Source of the DNA: an uncultured Flavobacteriaceae bacterium
GTDB lineage: Bacteria > Bacteroidota > Bacteroidia > Flavobacteriales > Flavobacteriaceae
Direction of reading: 5' to 3'
DNA length: 64,000 bases
Assembly: GCA_943789305.1 (NCBI GenBank)
Contig: CALSTP010000001.1
Location: 1,126,178 to 1,190,177 of the forward strand
Shown: positions 40,792-50,579 of the stretch, in pieces
Numbering within the stretch: the stretch's first letter is position 1
How the letters are laid out: each line of letters opens with the position of its first letter
The notes under the pieces: generated by a model
Seen by the model: only the letters and a program-made list of their open reading frames with translations
Database searches by the model: none
Told to the model about the DNA's origin: nothing
Program-made: the position numbers and the translations under genes

Positions 40792-41652
40792 TTAAAACTT
40801 ATGTTCTTTTTTCATGCTCTTGTAAACAACATTAATCGAGAGACTGACAATAACCAAAGTAGTTCCAAGTAAACTCCAGAGAGTATAAACTTCATGGAAG
40901 TAAAAAAAACCCAAAGAAAGTGTAAAAATGACCTCCACATATTTAAAAGGAGCAACCATATATGCTTGACCAAACTGAAAGGCTTTGGTCATATACAACT
41001 GACCGAAATACCCCAATATCCCGAGTAAAAATAATAAAACCCAATCCATCAGACTCAAAGGCATTGTCCAGTTAAAAAAAGAACCTATTCCTCCAACCAA
41101 TGTAGCAATTAGCATAAAATAGTGGACTACAATTACGGGATGATCTTGATGGCCAATTTTACTTATCAAAATATAAACTATCGAACTGAAAAAGGCAGCA
41201 CCAATCGCTAAACTCACTCCAAAAACCGAAACAGAAGAGTCAAACCCCTTGATAAGAACAACTCCAAAAAATGCGATAATAAAAAAAAGCCATTGGAGGG
41301 GAAATATTTTTTCTTTCAAAAAAATAACAGCTAAAACTGCAGCGAAGAATGGAGCTACATATCTCAGGGTAACAGCTGAACCTACAGAAATATACTGAAC
41401 CGAAGTGAAAAATAAAGTCATCGAAATCACCCCTGCTAGTCCACGATAAATCAGAAAATTCATCTTTTTACCCCAAAAAGAAATGTTTTTAACTTTTAAA
41501 TAAAGTGTCGTGAAAGCTAAAGAACCTATGGATCTAAAAAACACCAACTGAAAAGAAGAATAGTAATTCAACTCTTTGATTACTGCGTTCATAAGTGCAA
41601 AGAAGAATGTACTAAGCAACATAAAACGAATGGAGTCAAATAAATTTTTCAA
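40792..41652 (-). CDS. DMT superfamily / EamA transporter
   Basis: Ten-TM pattern, FFFALMNAVIKEL...RYVAPFFAAVLAVIFLKEKIFPLQW; duplicated EamA organisation. Confidence 0.88.
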   Translation of the reverse strand: MKNLFDSIRFMLLSTFFFALMNAVIKELNYYSSFQLVFFRSIGSLAFTTLYLKVKNISFWGKKMNFLIYRGLAGVISMTLFFTSVQYISVGSAVTLRYVAPFFAAVLAVIFLKEKIFPLQWLFFIIAFFGVVLIKGFDSSVSVFGVSLAIGAAFFSSIVYILISKIGHQDHPVIVVHYFMLIATLVGGIGSFFNWTMPLSLMDWVLLFLLGILGYFGQLYMTKAFQFGQAYMVAPFKYVEVIFTLSLGFFYFHEVYTLWSLLGTTLVIVSLSINVVYKSMKKEHKF

Positions 41653-41739
41653 AGATGAAATTTGCTCAAATATTATTGAACTTTAAATTGAATTAAACCA
41701 AAGGACTCAAAAAAAATTAATAAATCATCATTTAAAAGG

Positions 41740-42522
41740 ATTATTTTTATAAAAAATTATTTCATCGAAAATCATTCAGTTTTAGAAATCATAAATTTCC
41801 CTTCATTTTATCTAGCGGCTTTTGCGGCTTTTTTATTGGGCATTTCCAAATCTGGAATTAAAGGAATTGCCGTTTTAATAGTAACTTCTTTGGTCATCGT
41901 ATATGGAGCTAAGGCTTCTACCGGAATACTGATGCCTCTTTTACTTTTAGGTGATGTATTTGCAATCATCTACTATTCTAGGTTTACCCGTTGGAAGTAT
42001 ATTTTAAAAATGAGTCCTTGGATGTTTTTAGGAGTTTTGATTGGGGTGTTTTATGGATACAACATCAATGAAGACAATTTTAGGTTAGGAATGGCACTCA
42101 TAATTTTAATCTCAATAGGCGTGATGTATTATTGGGATCAAAAAAAAAGCTTGAGGGTTCCTACTCATTGGAGCTTTGCAGGATTACTTGGCCTTACCGC
42201 TGGTTTCACTACGATGATCGGAAATTTAGCAGGAGCATTTGCTAACATATATTTTTTGGCTCAAAAACTTCCAAAAAATGAATTTATTGGAACTGCTGCT
42301 TGGTTGTTTTTTATTATTAATGTATTTAAACTTCCCTTTCATATTCTTGTTTGGGAAACCGTTCAGATGGAATCACTGAAAATTAGCGTGGTCCTAGCTC
42401 CTTTCCTTATTGCGGGACTTTATATTGGAGTAAAACTGGTAAACATAATCAAAGAAAACGCCTATCGAAAACTGATTTTACTTTTCACTGCAATGGGTGC
42501 TTTGGTTATTTTATTTCAATAA
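41740..42522 (+). CDS. sulfite exporter TauE/SafE (TSUP) family permease, probable ATT/ATC start
   Basis: Track ORF begins at TTG 41836 inside the first TM; the frame is open back to TGA 41689-41691 and encodes ...IIFIKNYFIENHSVLEIINFPSFYLAAFAAFLLGISKSGIKGIAVL with no ATG/GTG/TTG before 41836. Confidence 0.78.
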   Translation: MIFIKNYFIENHSVLEIINFPSFYLAAFAAFLLGISKSGIKGIAVLIVTSLVIVYGAKASTGILMPLLLLGDVFAIIYYSRFTRWKYILKMSPWMFLGVLIGVFYGYNINEDNFRLGMALIILISIGVMYYWDQKKSLRVPTHWSFAGLLGLTAGFTTMIGNLAGAFANIYFLAQKLPKNEFIGTAAWLFFIINVFKLPFHILVWETVQMESLKISVVLAPFLIAGLYIGVKLVNIIKENAYRKLILLFTAMGALVILFQ

Positions 42523-42523
42523 T

Positions 42524-44431
42524 TTAAGATAAAGCCTTTTTAATTTCGTCTACAATTTCAGGGTTAAGTAAAGTAGAAATATCGCCCAACTGATCCATTT
42601 CATTCGAAGCAATTTTGCGCAATATTCGGCGCATAATTTTTCCACTTCTTGTTTTGGGTAATCCGCTGACAATCAAAATTCGATCGGGTTTAGCTATTGG
42701 GCCGATGGTTTTGGAAATTAAATCTCGAATTTCTTGAATCAAGATTTCTGGATTTTCGGATGTTCCGTACAAAATTACGTATGCCATTAAGGCATTTCCC
42801 TTGATGTCGTGTGGATATCCAACAACTGCGCTTTCTACAACTTCAGCATGTTCATTGATTGCATTTTCTATGGGTGCCGTTCCTAAGTTGTGTCCCGAAA
42901 CAATCACAACATCGTCTACCCTACCCGTAATTCTATAATTCCCATTTTCATCTCTAGAAGCACCATCGCCAGGAAAATAACGACCAGGAAAAGCAGAGAA
43001 ATAAACTTCTTGATATCGTTTATGGTCTCCCCAAATCGTTCTGGCTATTGAAGGCCAAGGATAATTAATGGTCAAAATACCTTCAGCTTTAGTATCCATC
43101 AAAACATTAGCCTTGTCATCGACTAGTGCGGCTTGAATTCCCGGCAACGGGAGTGTAGCAAAAGTTGGTTTTTGATCTGTAACCCCAGCAAGACTTGAGA
43201 TTAAAATTCCTCCTGTTTCGGTTTGCCACCAAGTATCTACAATGGGTACTTTACTTTTCCCAACATTTTCATCATACCAATGCCAAGCTTCCTCATTAAT
43301 GGGCTCCCCAACTGATCCCAAAACTTTTAAGGAACTTAAATCATGATTGGTAACATGAGTAGTGGGATGTTTTGCCAACGCACGAATAGCGGTTGGGGCG
43401 GTATAAAATTGATTGACTTTATATTTTTCACAAATTTCCCAAAATCGATTCCAATTGGGATAAGAAGGCACTCCTTCAAAATGAACAGAAGTGGCACCTA
43501 CTAGTAAGGGTCCATATACCATATAACTGTGACCAGTTATCCAGCCAATATCGGCGGTACACCAATAGATATCATCTTGTTGGTACTGAAAAACATTCAT
43601 AAAACTATAGGCAGTATAAACCATATATCCACCACAAGTATGAACCATACCTTTAGGTTTTCCAGTAGATCCAGAAGTATATAAAATAAACAATTTGTCT
43701 TCTGCATCCATTACTTGGGGAGTACATGAGGTAGAAAGACCATCAATAAAATCGTGCCACCAAACATCCAAACGATTATTCCACGAAATGGACTCGAAAG
43801 TGTGTTGCAATACAATACACTTTTTGATGGAATCACATGATTTCAATGCATCATCTGCAATATCTTTGAGAGGAACTGTTTTACCTCCTCTAAATGCACC
43901 ATCCGCAGTAATTAAAATACTACAACTTGAATCTTGAATTCGAGCGGCAAGCGCTGAAGCAGAAAATCCAGCAAAGACAACTGAATGTATAGCTCCAATT
44001 CTAGCACAGGCCAAAACAGCAATTGTTAACTCAGGAACCATAGGAAGGTAAATGCATACACGATCACCTTTAGTCACTCCAAGATTGTTTAATCCATTTG
44101 CAAATTTACAAACTGCATCCAACAATTCTTTGTAAGTTAATTTAACGGCAGTGTCTTGAGGTTCATTTGGCTCCCAAATAAGAGCTAATTTATCTGGATG
44201 AGTTTCTACATGACGATCCAAACAACTTTCTGTAATATTGAGTTTCCCTCCACAAAACCATTCAGTAGAATGGCTATCATTCCAGTCGTATTGAACTACT
44301 TTTTCAAATGGAGTTTTCCAAACAAAGGTTGAAGCTATTTCTCCCCAAAAGCTATCAGGATCAGAAACAGCACGTTGCTTTGCTTTTGCAAATTCTTCTT
44401 TGGTATTTAGTTTAAAGTCCTCGAGTGTCAT
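42524..44431 (-). CDS. acs: acetyl-CoA synthetase
   Basis: LFILYTSGSTGKPKGMVHTCGGYMVY; WWQTETGG; YFPGDGASRDENGNYRITGRVDDVVIVSGHNLGTAPIE; RSGKIMRRILRKIA. Confidence 0.96.
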   Translation of the reverse strand: MTLEDFKLNTKEEFAKAKQRAVSDPDSFWGEIASTFVWKTPFEKVVQYDWNDSHSTEWFCGGKLNITESCLDRHVETHPDKLALIWEPNEPQDTAVKLTYKELLDAVCKFANGLNNLGVTKGDRVCIYLPMVPELTIAVLACARIGAIHSVVFAGFSASALAARIQDSSCSILITADGAFRGGKTVPLKDIADDALKSCDSIKKCIVLQHTFESISWNNRLDVWWHDFIDGLSTSCTPQVMDAEDKLFILYTSGSTGKPKGMVHTCGGYMVYTAYSFMNVFQYQQDDIYWCTADIGWITGHSYMVYGPLLVGATSVHFEGVPSYPNWNRFWEICEKYKVNQFYTAPTAIRALAKHPTTHVTNHDLSSLKVLGSVGEPINEEAWHWYDENVGKSKVPIVDTWWQTETGGILISSLAGVTDQKPTFATLPLPGIQAALVDDKANVLMDTKAEGILTINYPWPSIARTIWGDHKRYQEVYFSAFPGRYFPGDGASRDENGNYRITGRVDDVVIVSGHNLGTAPIENAINEHAEVVESAVVGYPHDIKGNALMAYVILYGTSENPEILIQEIRDLISKTIGPIAKPDRILIVSGLPKTRSGKIMRRILRKIASNEMDQLGDISTLLNPEIVDEIKKALS

Positions 44432-44531
44432 AAAATATTTTTAGGGGTTCAATATAGAATAATGTTAATGAATTCTTTCTTAAAGAAGTTTTAAATTATT
44501 CAAAATTACTGATATCTTTAAAAAAAATAAA

Positions 44532-44924
44532 ATGATCTTTCCCAAAGGAAATAAACTCAACAGCATAATTCCTATTCGATATCCACAGTGCCATAAAGGA
44601 AAATTTCTTAAAACTTTTGTTTATGATTTATCTCGGTTCACTGCAGTTAGAAATCAATGTGACTGTTGTGGTTTAAAGTATCGTTTAGAACCTAGTTTTT
44701 ATTTTGGATCACTGTATGTTGCCTATGGAATTGGTGTTGTCCTAATGATACTAATCACATTAAATTCTTATTTAATTAGCCATACTTTTTCCTTTCTCAC
44801 AACCTTCCTCTTAATTTGCTTCGTTATGACCCTGTTGGGTCCATACATCAATGCACTTTCAAAAATAATTTGGGTAAATATTTTTTTTTCATACAAAGAA
44901 AATCATTCGATAAAGAAAAATTAA
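44532..44924 (+). CDS. DUF983 family protein
   Basis: RYPQCHKGKFLK...CDCCGLKYRLEPSFYFGSLYVAYGIGVV. Confidence 0.85.
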   Translation: MIFPKGNKLNSIIPIRYPQCHKGKFLKTFVYDLSRFTAVRNQCDCCGLKYRLEPSFYFGSLYVAYGIGVVLMILITLNSYLISHTFSFLTTFLLICFVMTLLGPYINALSKIIWVNIFFSYKENHSIKKN

Positions 44925-45067
44925 ATACCTGATAATTAGCTTCATTAAATATCATTAAAATGTAAATAAAAAAATCATGGAGTAAAATGTTAAGAACCCT
45001 AGAAATTTTAATAAATTGATTGAAATTTAGTTAGAAACTTATTTTAAGTTTAATTTAAAAAAAATCT

Positions 45068-45808
45068 ATGACACCGTTTATTGCCGAATTTATTGGAACA
45101 GCCATTCTTTTACTCCTTGGAGCTGGGGTTGTTGCAAACGTTAGCTTAAAAAACACCTATGCCCAGGGTCAAACTTCAATAGTATTGATAACAACCTCAT
45201 GGGGTTTTGCGGTATTTGTTGGCGCATATGCGACTGGACAATTCAGCGGCGCTCACCTAAATCCAGCTGTAACTATTGGATTAGCAATAATTGGAAAATT
45301 TTCATGGGCCATGGTTCCAACTTATTTTATAGCGCAAGTGTTAGGAGCAATGTTTGGAAGTTGGTTGAGTTATCTATTGTATATTGACCATTTTCGAATG
45401 ACTGCTGATGAGGATACTGTTCGAGGTACTTTTTGTACAGCTCCTGCAATTCGAAATTTTAAAAACAATTTTTTTAGTGAATTCTTAGGTACTTTCATGT
45501 TGGTATTCGGGATATTTTTTATTGTTTCTCCCAATATAGAAGTTGATGGATCTACAATTCAAAACTTCGGAATCGGTTCTTTAGAAGCTTTACCTGTAGG
45601 AATATTGGTATGGGTAATCGGAATGAGTATGGGCGGAACCACAGGTTATGCAATTAACCCAGCTCGTGATTTTGGACCAAGATTAGTTTACCAAATGCTG
45701 CCTCGAAAAAATAAAAAAGCTGATTGGGCTTACGCTTGGATTCCCGTGTTAAGCCCCCTTTGCGCAGCTGTTTTTGCAGGAGTCCTATATAATTTTTTAA
45801 TGAGTTAA
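45068..45808 (+). CDS. MIP family aquaporin/aquaglyceroporin
   Basis: FIAEFIGTAILLLLGAGVVANVSLKNT; GAHLNPAVTIGLA and GYAINPARDFGPR NPA motifs. Confidence 0.94.
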   Translation: MTPFIAEFIGTAILLLLGAGVVANVSLKNTYAQGQTSIVLITTSWGFAVFVGAYATGQFSGAHLNPAVTIGLAIIGKFSWAMVPTYFIAQVLGAMFGSWLSYLLYIDHFRMTADEDTVRGTFCTAPAIRNFKNNFFSEFLGTFMLVFGIFFIVSPNIEVDGSTIQNFGIGSLEALPVGILVWVIGMSMGGTTGYAINPARDFGPRLVYQMLPRKNKKADWAYAWIPVLSPLCAAVFAGVLYNFLMS

Positions 45809-45828
45809 AGAGCGTATTACTCTCCCTT

Positions 45829-47394
45829 TTATTTTGCTACGTTTACAGCTCTGGTTTCACGAATAACCGTAATTTTTACTTGACCTGGATAAGTCATTTC
45901 CGTTTGAATTTTCTGTGAAATCTTAAAAGATAATTCAGCGGCGTTATTATCAGAAACTTTTTCGCTTTCAACGATAACTCTTAATTCTCTTCCAGCTTGA
46001 ATAGCATATGCTTTACTAACTCCACTAAAGTCCAAGGCAATGTTTTCAAGATCTTTGAGTCTTTGAATATAACTGTCTAGCACTTGACGACGAGCTCCTG
46101 GACGAGCTCCTGATATGGCGTCACAAACTTGTACAATTGGTGACAATAACGAAGTCATTTCAACCTCGTCGTGATGTGCCCCAATAGCATTACAAACATC
46201 TTGTTTTTCGCCGTACTTCTCGGCCCATTGCATCCCCAAAATTGCATGTGGTAATTCGGATTCCTCTTCTGGTACTTTTCCAATATCATGGAGAAGTCCA
46301 GCACGCTTAGCTAGTTTTGGATTCAAGCCTAATTCCGATGCCATTACCCCACAAAGTTTAGCGACTTCACGAGAGTGTTGCAAAAGATTTTGACCGTAAG
46401 AGGATCGATATTTCATTCGACCAATAACTTTAATTAACTCAGGATTTAATCCATGAATTCCAAGGTCAATAACCGTTCTTTTTCCTACTTCTATAATTTC
46501 TTTTTCTATTTTTTTTGTGATTTTGTTGACCACCTCTTCAATCCGAGCGGGATGAATGCGTCCATCGGTTACCAATCGGTGTAAAGACAAGCGTGCAATC
46601 TCTCTTCTAACAGGATCAAAACAGGATAAAATAATGGCTTCAGGGGTGTCGTCAACAATAATCTCTACTCCAGTAGCAGCTTCGATGGTTCGAATATTCC
46701 TTCCTTCTCGACCAATAATTCTTCCTTTAACATCATCGGACTCTAAGTTAAAAACAGAAACACAATTTTCTACTGCCTCCTCGGTTCCTATCCGTTGAAT
46801 TGTACTGATTATTATTTTTTTGGCTTCTTGTTCCGCCGACAATTTTGCTTCTTCAATGGATTGTTGAATGAATGACATTGCATCGGTCTTTGCTTTATCT
46901 TCTAAAGAAGTAATTAACTCTTTTTTTGCATCTTCAACTGACAATCCCGAAACCTCCTCTAACTTTGATTCGTATGTTTTTTGTGTGGTATCTAGGGATT
47001 GACTTTTACGGTCAAGTTTTTGAATACGATGATCAAGATTGGTGTTTTTTTGATCAAAGCTGTTATTCAAATCTTTGTTGCGCTGCAATTCTTTATTAAG
47101 GTTTTTTTCTTTATCCCGCATTCGATTTTCAACCTCAATTATTTTTTTCTCTCGGGAACTTATTACTTTTTCGTGATCACTCTTAAGTTCTATAAAACGC
47201 TCTTTTGCTTGAAGCATCTTTTCTTTCTTAATTCGATCAGATTCTTGATGAGATTTTTTGATAATGCGTCTGGCTTGTTGTTCACTCTTCTTGATGATGG
47301 AAGAAGATTTATTTTTTTGTATAATTTGCATTATCAAAAGTCCCAGAAGTAATCCTCCAATACTTGATGTTATGATGAGTATGGTAGTTGTCAT
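45829..47394 (-). CDS. rny: ribonuclease Y
   Basis: N-terminal TM and coiled coil; [35 protein letters not shown] (KH); [21 protein letters not shown] (HD); [11 protein letters not shown]. Confidence 0.97.
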   Translation of the reverse strand: MTTTILIITSSIGGLLLGLLIMQIIQKNKSSSIIKKSEQQARRIIKKSHQESDRIKKEKMLQAKERFIELKSDHEKVISSREKKIIEVENRMRDKEKNLNKELQRNKDLNNSFDQKNTNLDHRIQKLDRKSQSLDTTQKTYESKLEEVSGLSVEDAKKELITSLEDKAKTDAMSFIQQSIEEAKLSAEQEAKKIIISTIQRIGTEEAVENCVSVFNLESDDVKGRIIGREGRNIRTIEAATGVEIIVDDTPEAIILSCFDPVRREIARLSLHRLVTDGRIHPARIEEVVNKITKKIEKEIIEVGKRTVIDLGIHGLNPELIKVIGRMKYRSSYGQNLLQHSREVAKLCGVMASELGLNPKLAKRAGLLHDIGKVPEEESELPHAILGMQWAEKYGEKQDVCNAIGAHHDEVEMTSLLSPIVQVCDAISGARPGARRQVLDSYIQRLKDLENIALDFSGVSKAYAIQAGRELRVIVESEKVSDNNAAELSFKISQKIQTEMTYPGQVKITVIRETRAVNVAK

Positions 47395-47416
47395 AATTGG
47401 TTTATTTATAAAAAAA

Positions 47417-47576
47417 CCTGTACTAGCTTAGAGGTTTGTATAAACTCCGTAAAAAAAGGTTTGCGGCTAACCAACTGATCAAGGATCTGTTCGAAGACAG
47501 CTTGCTTTTACAATATGGACTTACCTCTTATAATAATAAGATCGTTGAGTTTATCAAAAATTTAAACTAATACAGG
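47417..47576 (-). ncRNA. ssrS: 6S RNA (ssrS) candidate
   Basis: Reverse strand CCTGTATTAG...CTAGTACAGG closing stem (10 bp, one G-U) followed by a T-rich tract; large, mostly unpaired-looking interior; located between zapA and rny, as I recall for Bacteroidota 6S RNA. Confidence 0.7.
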
Positions 47577-47609
47577 CAGTAGTGTATTATTTGTTTTTTA
47601 AAGAACGTA

Positions 47610-47906
47610 TCAGAATGCGGCCATATGGTTTTCAATCATCTCATTGAGCTGATTAATTTTTTCATGCGTTATGGTCACACCCTTATTTTCTAGGGCATTT
47701 TTTTGTTCCAGCTGGGTTGCATATTGCAAAGAACACATTGCCAAGACGTCTTGCTTATCTCGAACGGCGTAGTTTTGCTCCAACTGTTTGATCATTGCTT
47801 CAATTTTTTTTGCAGACTTTCTTAAATCTTCTTCTTGATCGGGTGCTACCGTTAAGGGATAGACTCGATCTGCAATTGTTAACTTTATTTTTAGCAATTC
47901 ACTCAT
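47610..47906 (-). CDS. zapA: cell division protein ZapA
   Basis: MSELLKIKLTIADRVYPLTVAPDQEEDLRKSAKKIEAMIKQLEQNYAVRDKQDVLAMCSLQYATQLEQ. Confidence 0.88.
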   Translation of the reverse strand: MSELLKIKLTIADRVYPLTVAPDQEEDLRKSAKKIEAMIKQLEQNYAVRDKQDVLAMCSLQYATQLEQKNALENKGVTITHEKINQLNEMIENHMAAF

Positions 47907-47912
47907 AAAAAA

Positions 47913-48218
47913 TTACGCTGTTTTTTGCAATTGAATCATACATCCTTCAACTTGTTCAATCAGCGCTTTAATTTTATTTTTAGTCTTTGTATTACTTTTA
48001 TTACTGCCGAGTAATGAATTTGCCATTTCCAAAGAAGCATTTGCTTTTTTGAGAGTATTGTTCTCTTCAGAAATTTTAGATTGTATTAATTTACTTTCTT
48101 CCAGTTGTTGCGAAAGAGACTGCAATGCGTGGTGATTTTCTTCTAGTTTGTTTAAAAGTAAAACCAAATTTCGTTCGAGAAGTTTAACATTTTGATTGTT
48201 TTCACTCATAAATGACAC
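47913..48218 (-). CDS. small coiled-coil protein, co-transcribed upstream of zapA (true start probably MSENNQN)
   Basis: LLERNLVLLLNKLEENHHALQSLSQQLEESKLIQSKISEENNTLKKANASLEMANSLLG; coiled-coil periodicity. Confidence 0.6.
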   Translation of the reverse strand: MSFMSENNQNVKLLERNLVLLLNKLEENHHALQSLSQQLEESKLIQSKISEENNTLKKANASLEMANSLLGSNKSNTKTKNKIKALIEQVEGCMIQLQKTA

Positions 48219-48321
48219 ACAACTCCTATTTATACAAACTTAAGAATTTTTAATCTATTCCTGAGTTTTTAGACATACCAATTCTTAACTTTAACAAAAT
48301 TTTAATCCTATTGAAAATAGA

Positions 48322-48669
48322 TTATTTACTCAAAATGATCATTGCTCTTTCAGCAGATTCAAAGGGCACAAAAAGATAATCGTGGTGAAATGCTGCAATC
48401 ATATTACAAGGAATTTTTTCTTTGGCAAGTGCGCTAGAAATATGAGCTGTAATTCCTGTTGCTGATAATGAAGTGGTTGTTTCTAAAGAAATCAAAGCCC
48501 ATGATTCATTGCAAGGTATGTTATGATGTTCTGCTACCGTCTTCAAAACCAAATAAGTTACGCCCTCTTTTTCTTTAAAAGAGAATAAGATTTCATCATT
48601 TGAAAAAGGATTGTTGTTCAAAGAACAATAAACATATGCTTCTAAATGGGCTTTATATTCAAGTTTCAT
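48322..48669 (-). CDS. ACT domain-containing protein
   Basis: 115 aa; ALISLETTTSLSATGITAHISSALAKEKIPCNMIAAFHHDYLFVPFESAERAMIIL. Confidence 0.8.
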   Translation of the reverse strand: MKLEYKAHLEAYVYCSLNNNPFSNDEILFSFKEKEGVTYLVLKTVAEHHNIPCNESWALISLETTTSLSATGITAHISSALAKEKIPCNMIAAFHHDYLFVPFESAERAMIILSK

Positions 48670-48796
48670 AAAGTAAATTTAATCCTATTTAACTTATTTA
48701 AGCAACGGTAATGTTCCAGATTCTGTGTTTTTAAAATAAAAATTAAATTAAGTCAATAAAACCGTGGCTTGCCCAAGTCAAACCCAATAAAAAGAA

Positions 48797-49162
48797 ATGA
48801 ACCTACATAACTTCCCAACAAAAAATTGTCTCGCAAAACCCATGAAATGCGAAAAATCCGAACCTCGTGTTCCAGATTATGTGTTAAAATGCAGGTATTG
48901 GATGGGAGCTTGTTTCAAAAATGGTAAAGAAAAAAATAAACAACAAGAATACAAATGCAAGAATTGTAACAAAATTCAACAAAAAAAGTATCAATACAAT
49001 GCTTACAATGTTAATTTGAATCAAAACATCATTGCCTTGACAAAAGAAGGAATGCATCTCAATTTCCGAACGCACCTCAAGCGTTTAAACCGAAGGACTA
49101 TTTGTTTTAGTCGCTCAAATGAGATGCTTGCTTCTGTTGTAAAAATTTATTTATGGGGATGA
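48797..49162 (+). pseudogene. IS transposase-like N-terminal zinc-ribbon fragment
   Basis: CRYWMGACFKNGKEKNKQQEYKCKNCNKIQQKKYQYNAYNVNLNQNIIALTKEGM resembles IS1-type/InsA-like N-termini; no catalytic domain follows. Confidence 0.5.
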
Positions 49163-49201
49163 TAGAACATAAATTCAAAATACTTAGCTTTAGAAAAAAA
49201 A

Positions 49202-50041
49202 TTGAAACCACTATATTTTCTAATTGCATCTTCTGTTGCTTTATTTACAGCTTGTACTACCAAAAAAACACCAATACCGATAATTGAGCTACCCAAAACC
49301 ATTGAAGAAACCTCGGGCTTAGCTGAGTTTGGTAACAACTTTTTGTCACACAACGATTCTGGTGGGAGTGCCTCATTATATGAATTCAATGATTATGGTA
49401 AATTGGTTGGGGAACATCCCATAATTGGTGCGGTCAACAGAGATTGGGAAGATCTTGCACAAGATGAAAACTACTTTTACATTGCCGATATTGGGAACAA
49501 CAGTGGAAAGCGACAAGATTTAACTGTTTACAAAACCACTAAAGATTTTGAACTAGAAGATTCCATCAAAATTAAATACCAAAAGCAAAAGTCTTTCAAA
49601 AAAAATAAAAAAACGAAATACAATGCCGAGACCCTAATAGTTGTAGGAGACTCGTTGGTTCTCTTTTCCAAAAACATGAAATCAATGAATACCCACCTTT
49701 ATGTTTTTCCAAAAGAAGGAGGTTCTTATTCGCTTTCTAGTAGAAAAAAATTTAAGATAAACACCTTAATCACAGGAGGAGATTATAACCAAGAAACTCA
49801 AAGACTGGTGCTAACAGGCTACCACCCAGACAGCAGTAACTATCTATTGAAGGCAGAAAAATTCAAACTCGAAAACTTAGATTCAATTGAGTTTAATCGC
49901 TACCTTTTACCTTTTAAGCACGCCCAAGTTGAAGCCATAAAAATCAAAAAAAATAAAGAAGTATGGATCAGTTCAGAAGGAGAGCGAAATTCCATTCCTT
50001 TTCTTTATCGAGTAAATTTTAATTTGTTAAAAATGAATTGA
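49202..50041 (+). CDS. putative lipoprotein with beta-propeller-like repeats (TTG start)
   Basis: Signal MKPLYFLIASSVALFTAC (lipobox Cys); ETSGLAEFGNNFLSHNDSGGSASLYEFNDYGKL...DWEDLAQDENYFYIADIGNN. Confidence 0.65.
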   Translation: MKPLYFLIASSVALFTACTTKKTPIPIIELPKTIEETSGLAEFGNNFLSHNDSGGSASLYEFNDYGKLVGEHPIIGAVNRDWEDLAQDENYFYIADIGNNSGKRQDLTVYKTTKDFELEDSIKIKYQKQKSFKKNKKTKYNAETLIVVGDSLVLFSKNMKSMNTHLYVFPKEGGSYSLSSRKKFKINTLITGGDYNQETQRLVLTGYHPDSSNYLLKAEKFKLENLDSIEFNRYLLPFKHAQVEAIKIKKNKEVWISSEGERNSIPFLYRVNFNLLKMN

Positions 50042-50099
50042 TTACGACATTTTATTTAATTTATAGAGTATAATTTTTAACAACTTAATTATATGCCCC

Positions 50100-50515
50100 A
50101 TGTACAGCCTCTTATTTTTATTTATTTCACTTATCAGTTCACCGACAAATCTAACCGATGGATTTACCGTCGGGAAATGGAAGCTTAGCCGTAAAATTCC
50201 ACAAACCACTGCAAACAGATGTTATGTAGACGAACTAAGTATTTTGAAAATGAAACTTTTGAACTTATCTTCAAAACAATCATTTCTAAGGAAGTGCAAA
50301 CTTATGTTTACAAAGGAAAAATAAACCCATCTGGAAAAACAACGATAGAGCTCGGTGATGGAATTGCTGTTTTGAAAAATTTTAATTCCAAAAAAAATGA
50401 AGTTAATTTTCGTTTTGAATATGGATCAAAAATTGGAATGTTCTGTACTAGAAAACAACACCCCTATCCTCACAAACATCTCCCGCATATACTTAGAGGT
50501 AAACCCATAAAATAA
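50100..50515 (+). pseudogene. small secreted protein, possibly frameshifted
   Basis: Signal-peptide ORF MYSLLFLFISLISSPTNLTDGFTVGKWKLSRKIP... ends and an overlapping frame continues YFENETFELIFKTIISKEVQTYVYKGKINPSGKTTIELGDG... Confidence 0.35.
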
Positions 50516-50579
50516 ATTTTTAATTGAAATCAATTCAACTGAATTGAATTTGAATCAACTCTTTTTTATCTTAGCGGAT

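Noticed and set aside
45800-45832. AGAG...CTCT inverted repeat between aquaporin and rny, followed by T-rich sequence
   Set aside because: Only about 4 bp of stem; too weak to call a terminator.
46085-46118. Tandem repeat-like CGAGCTCCTGGACGAGCTCCTG inside rny
   Set aside because: It encodes the GARPGARR motif of RNase Y; explained by protein conservation.
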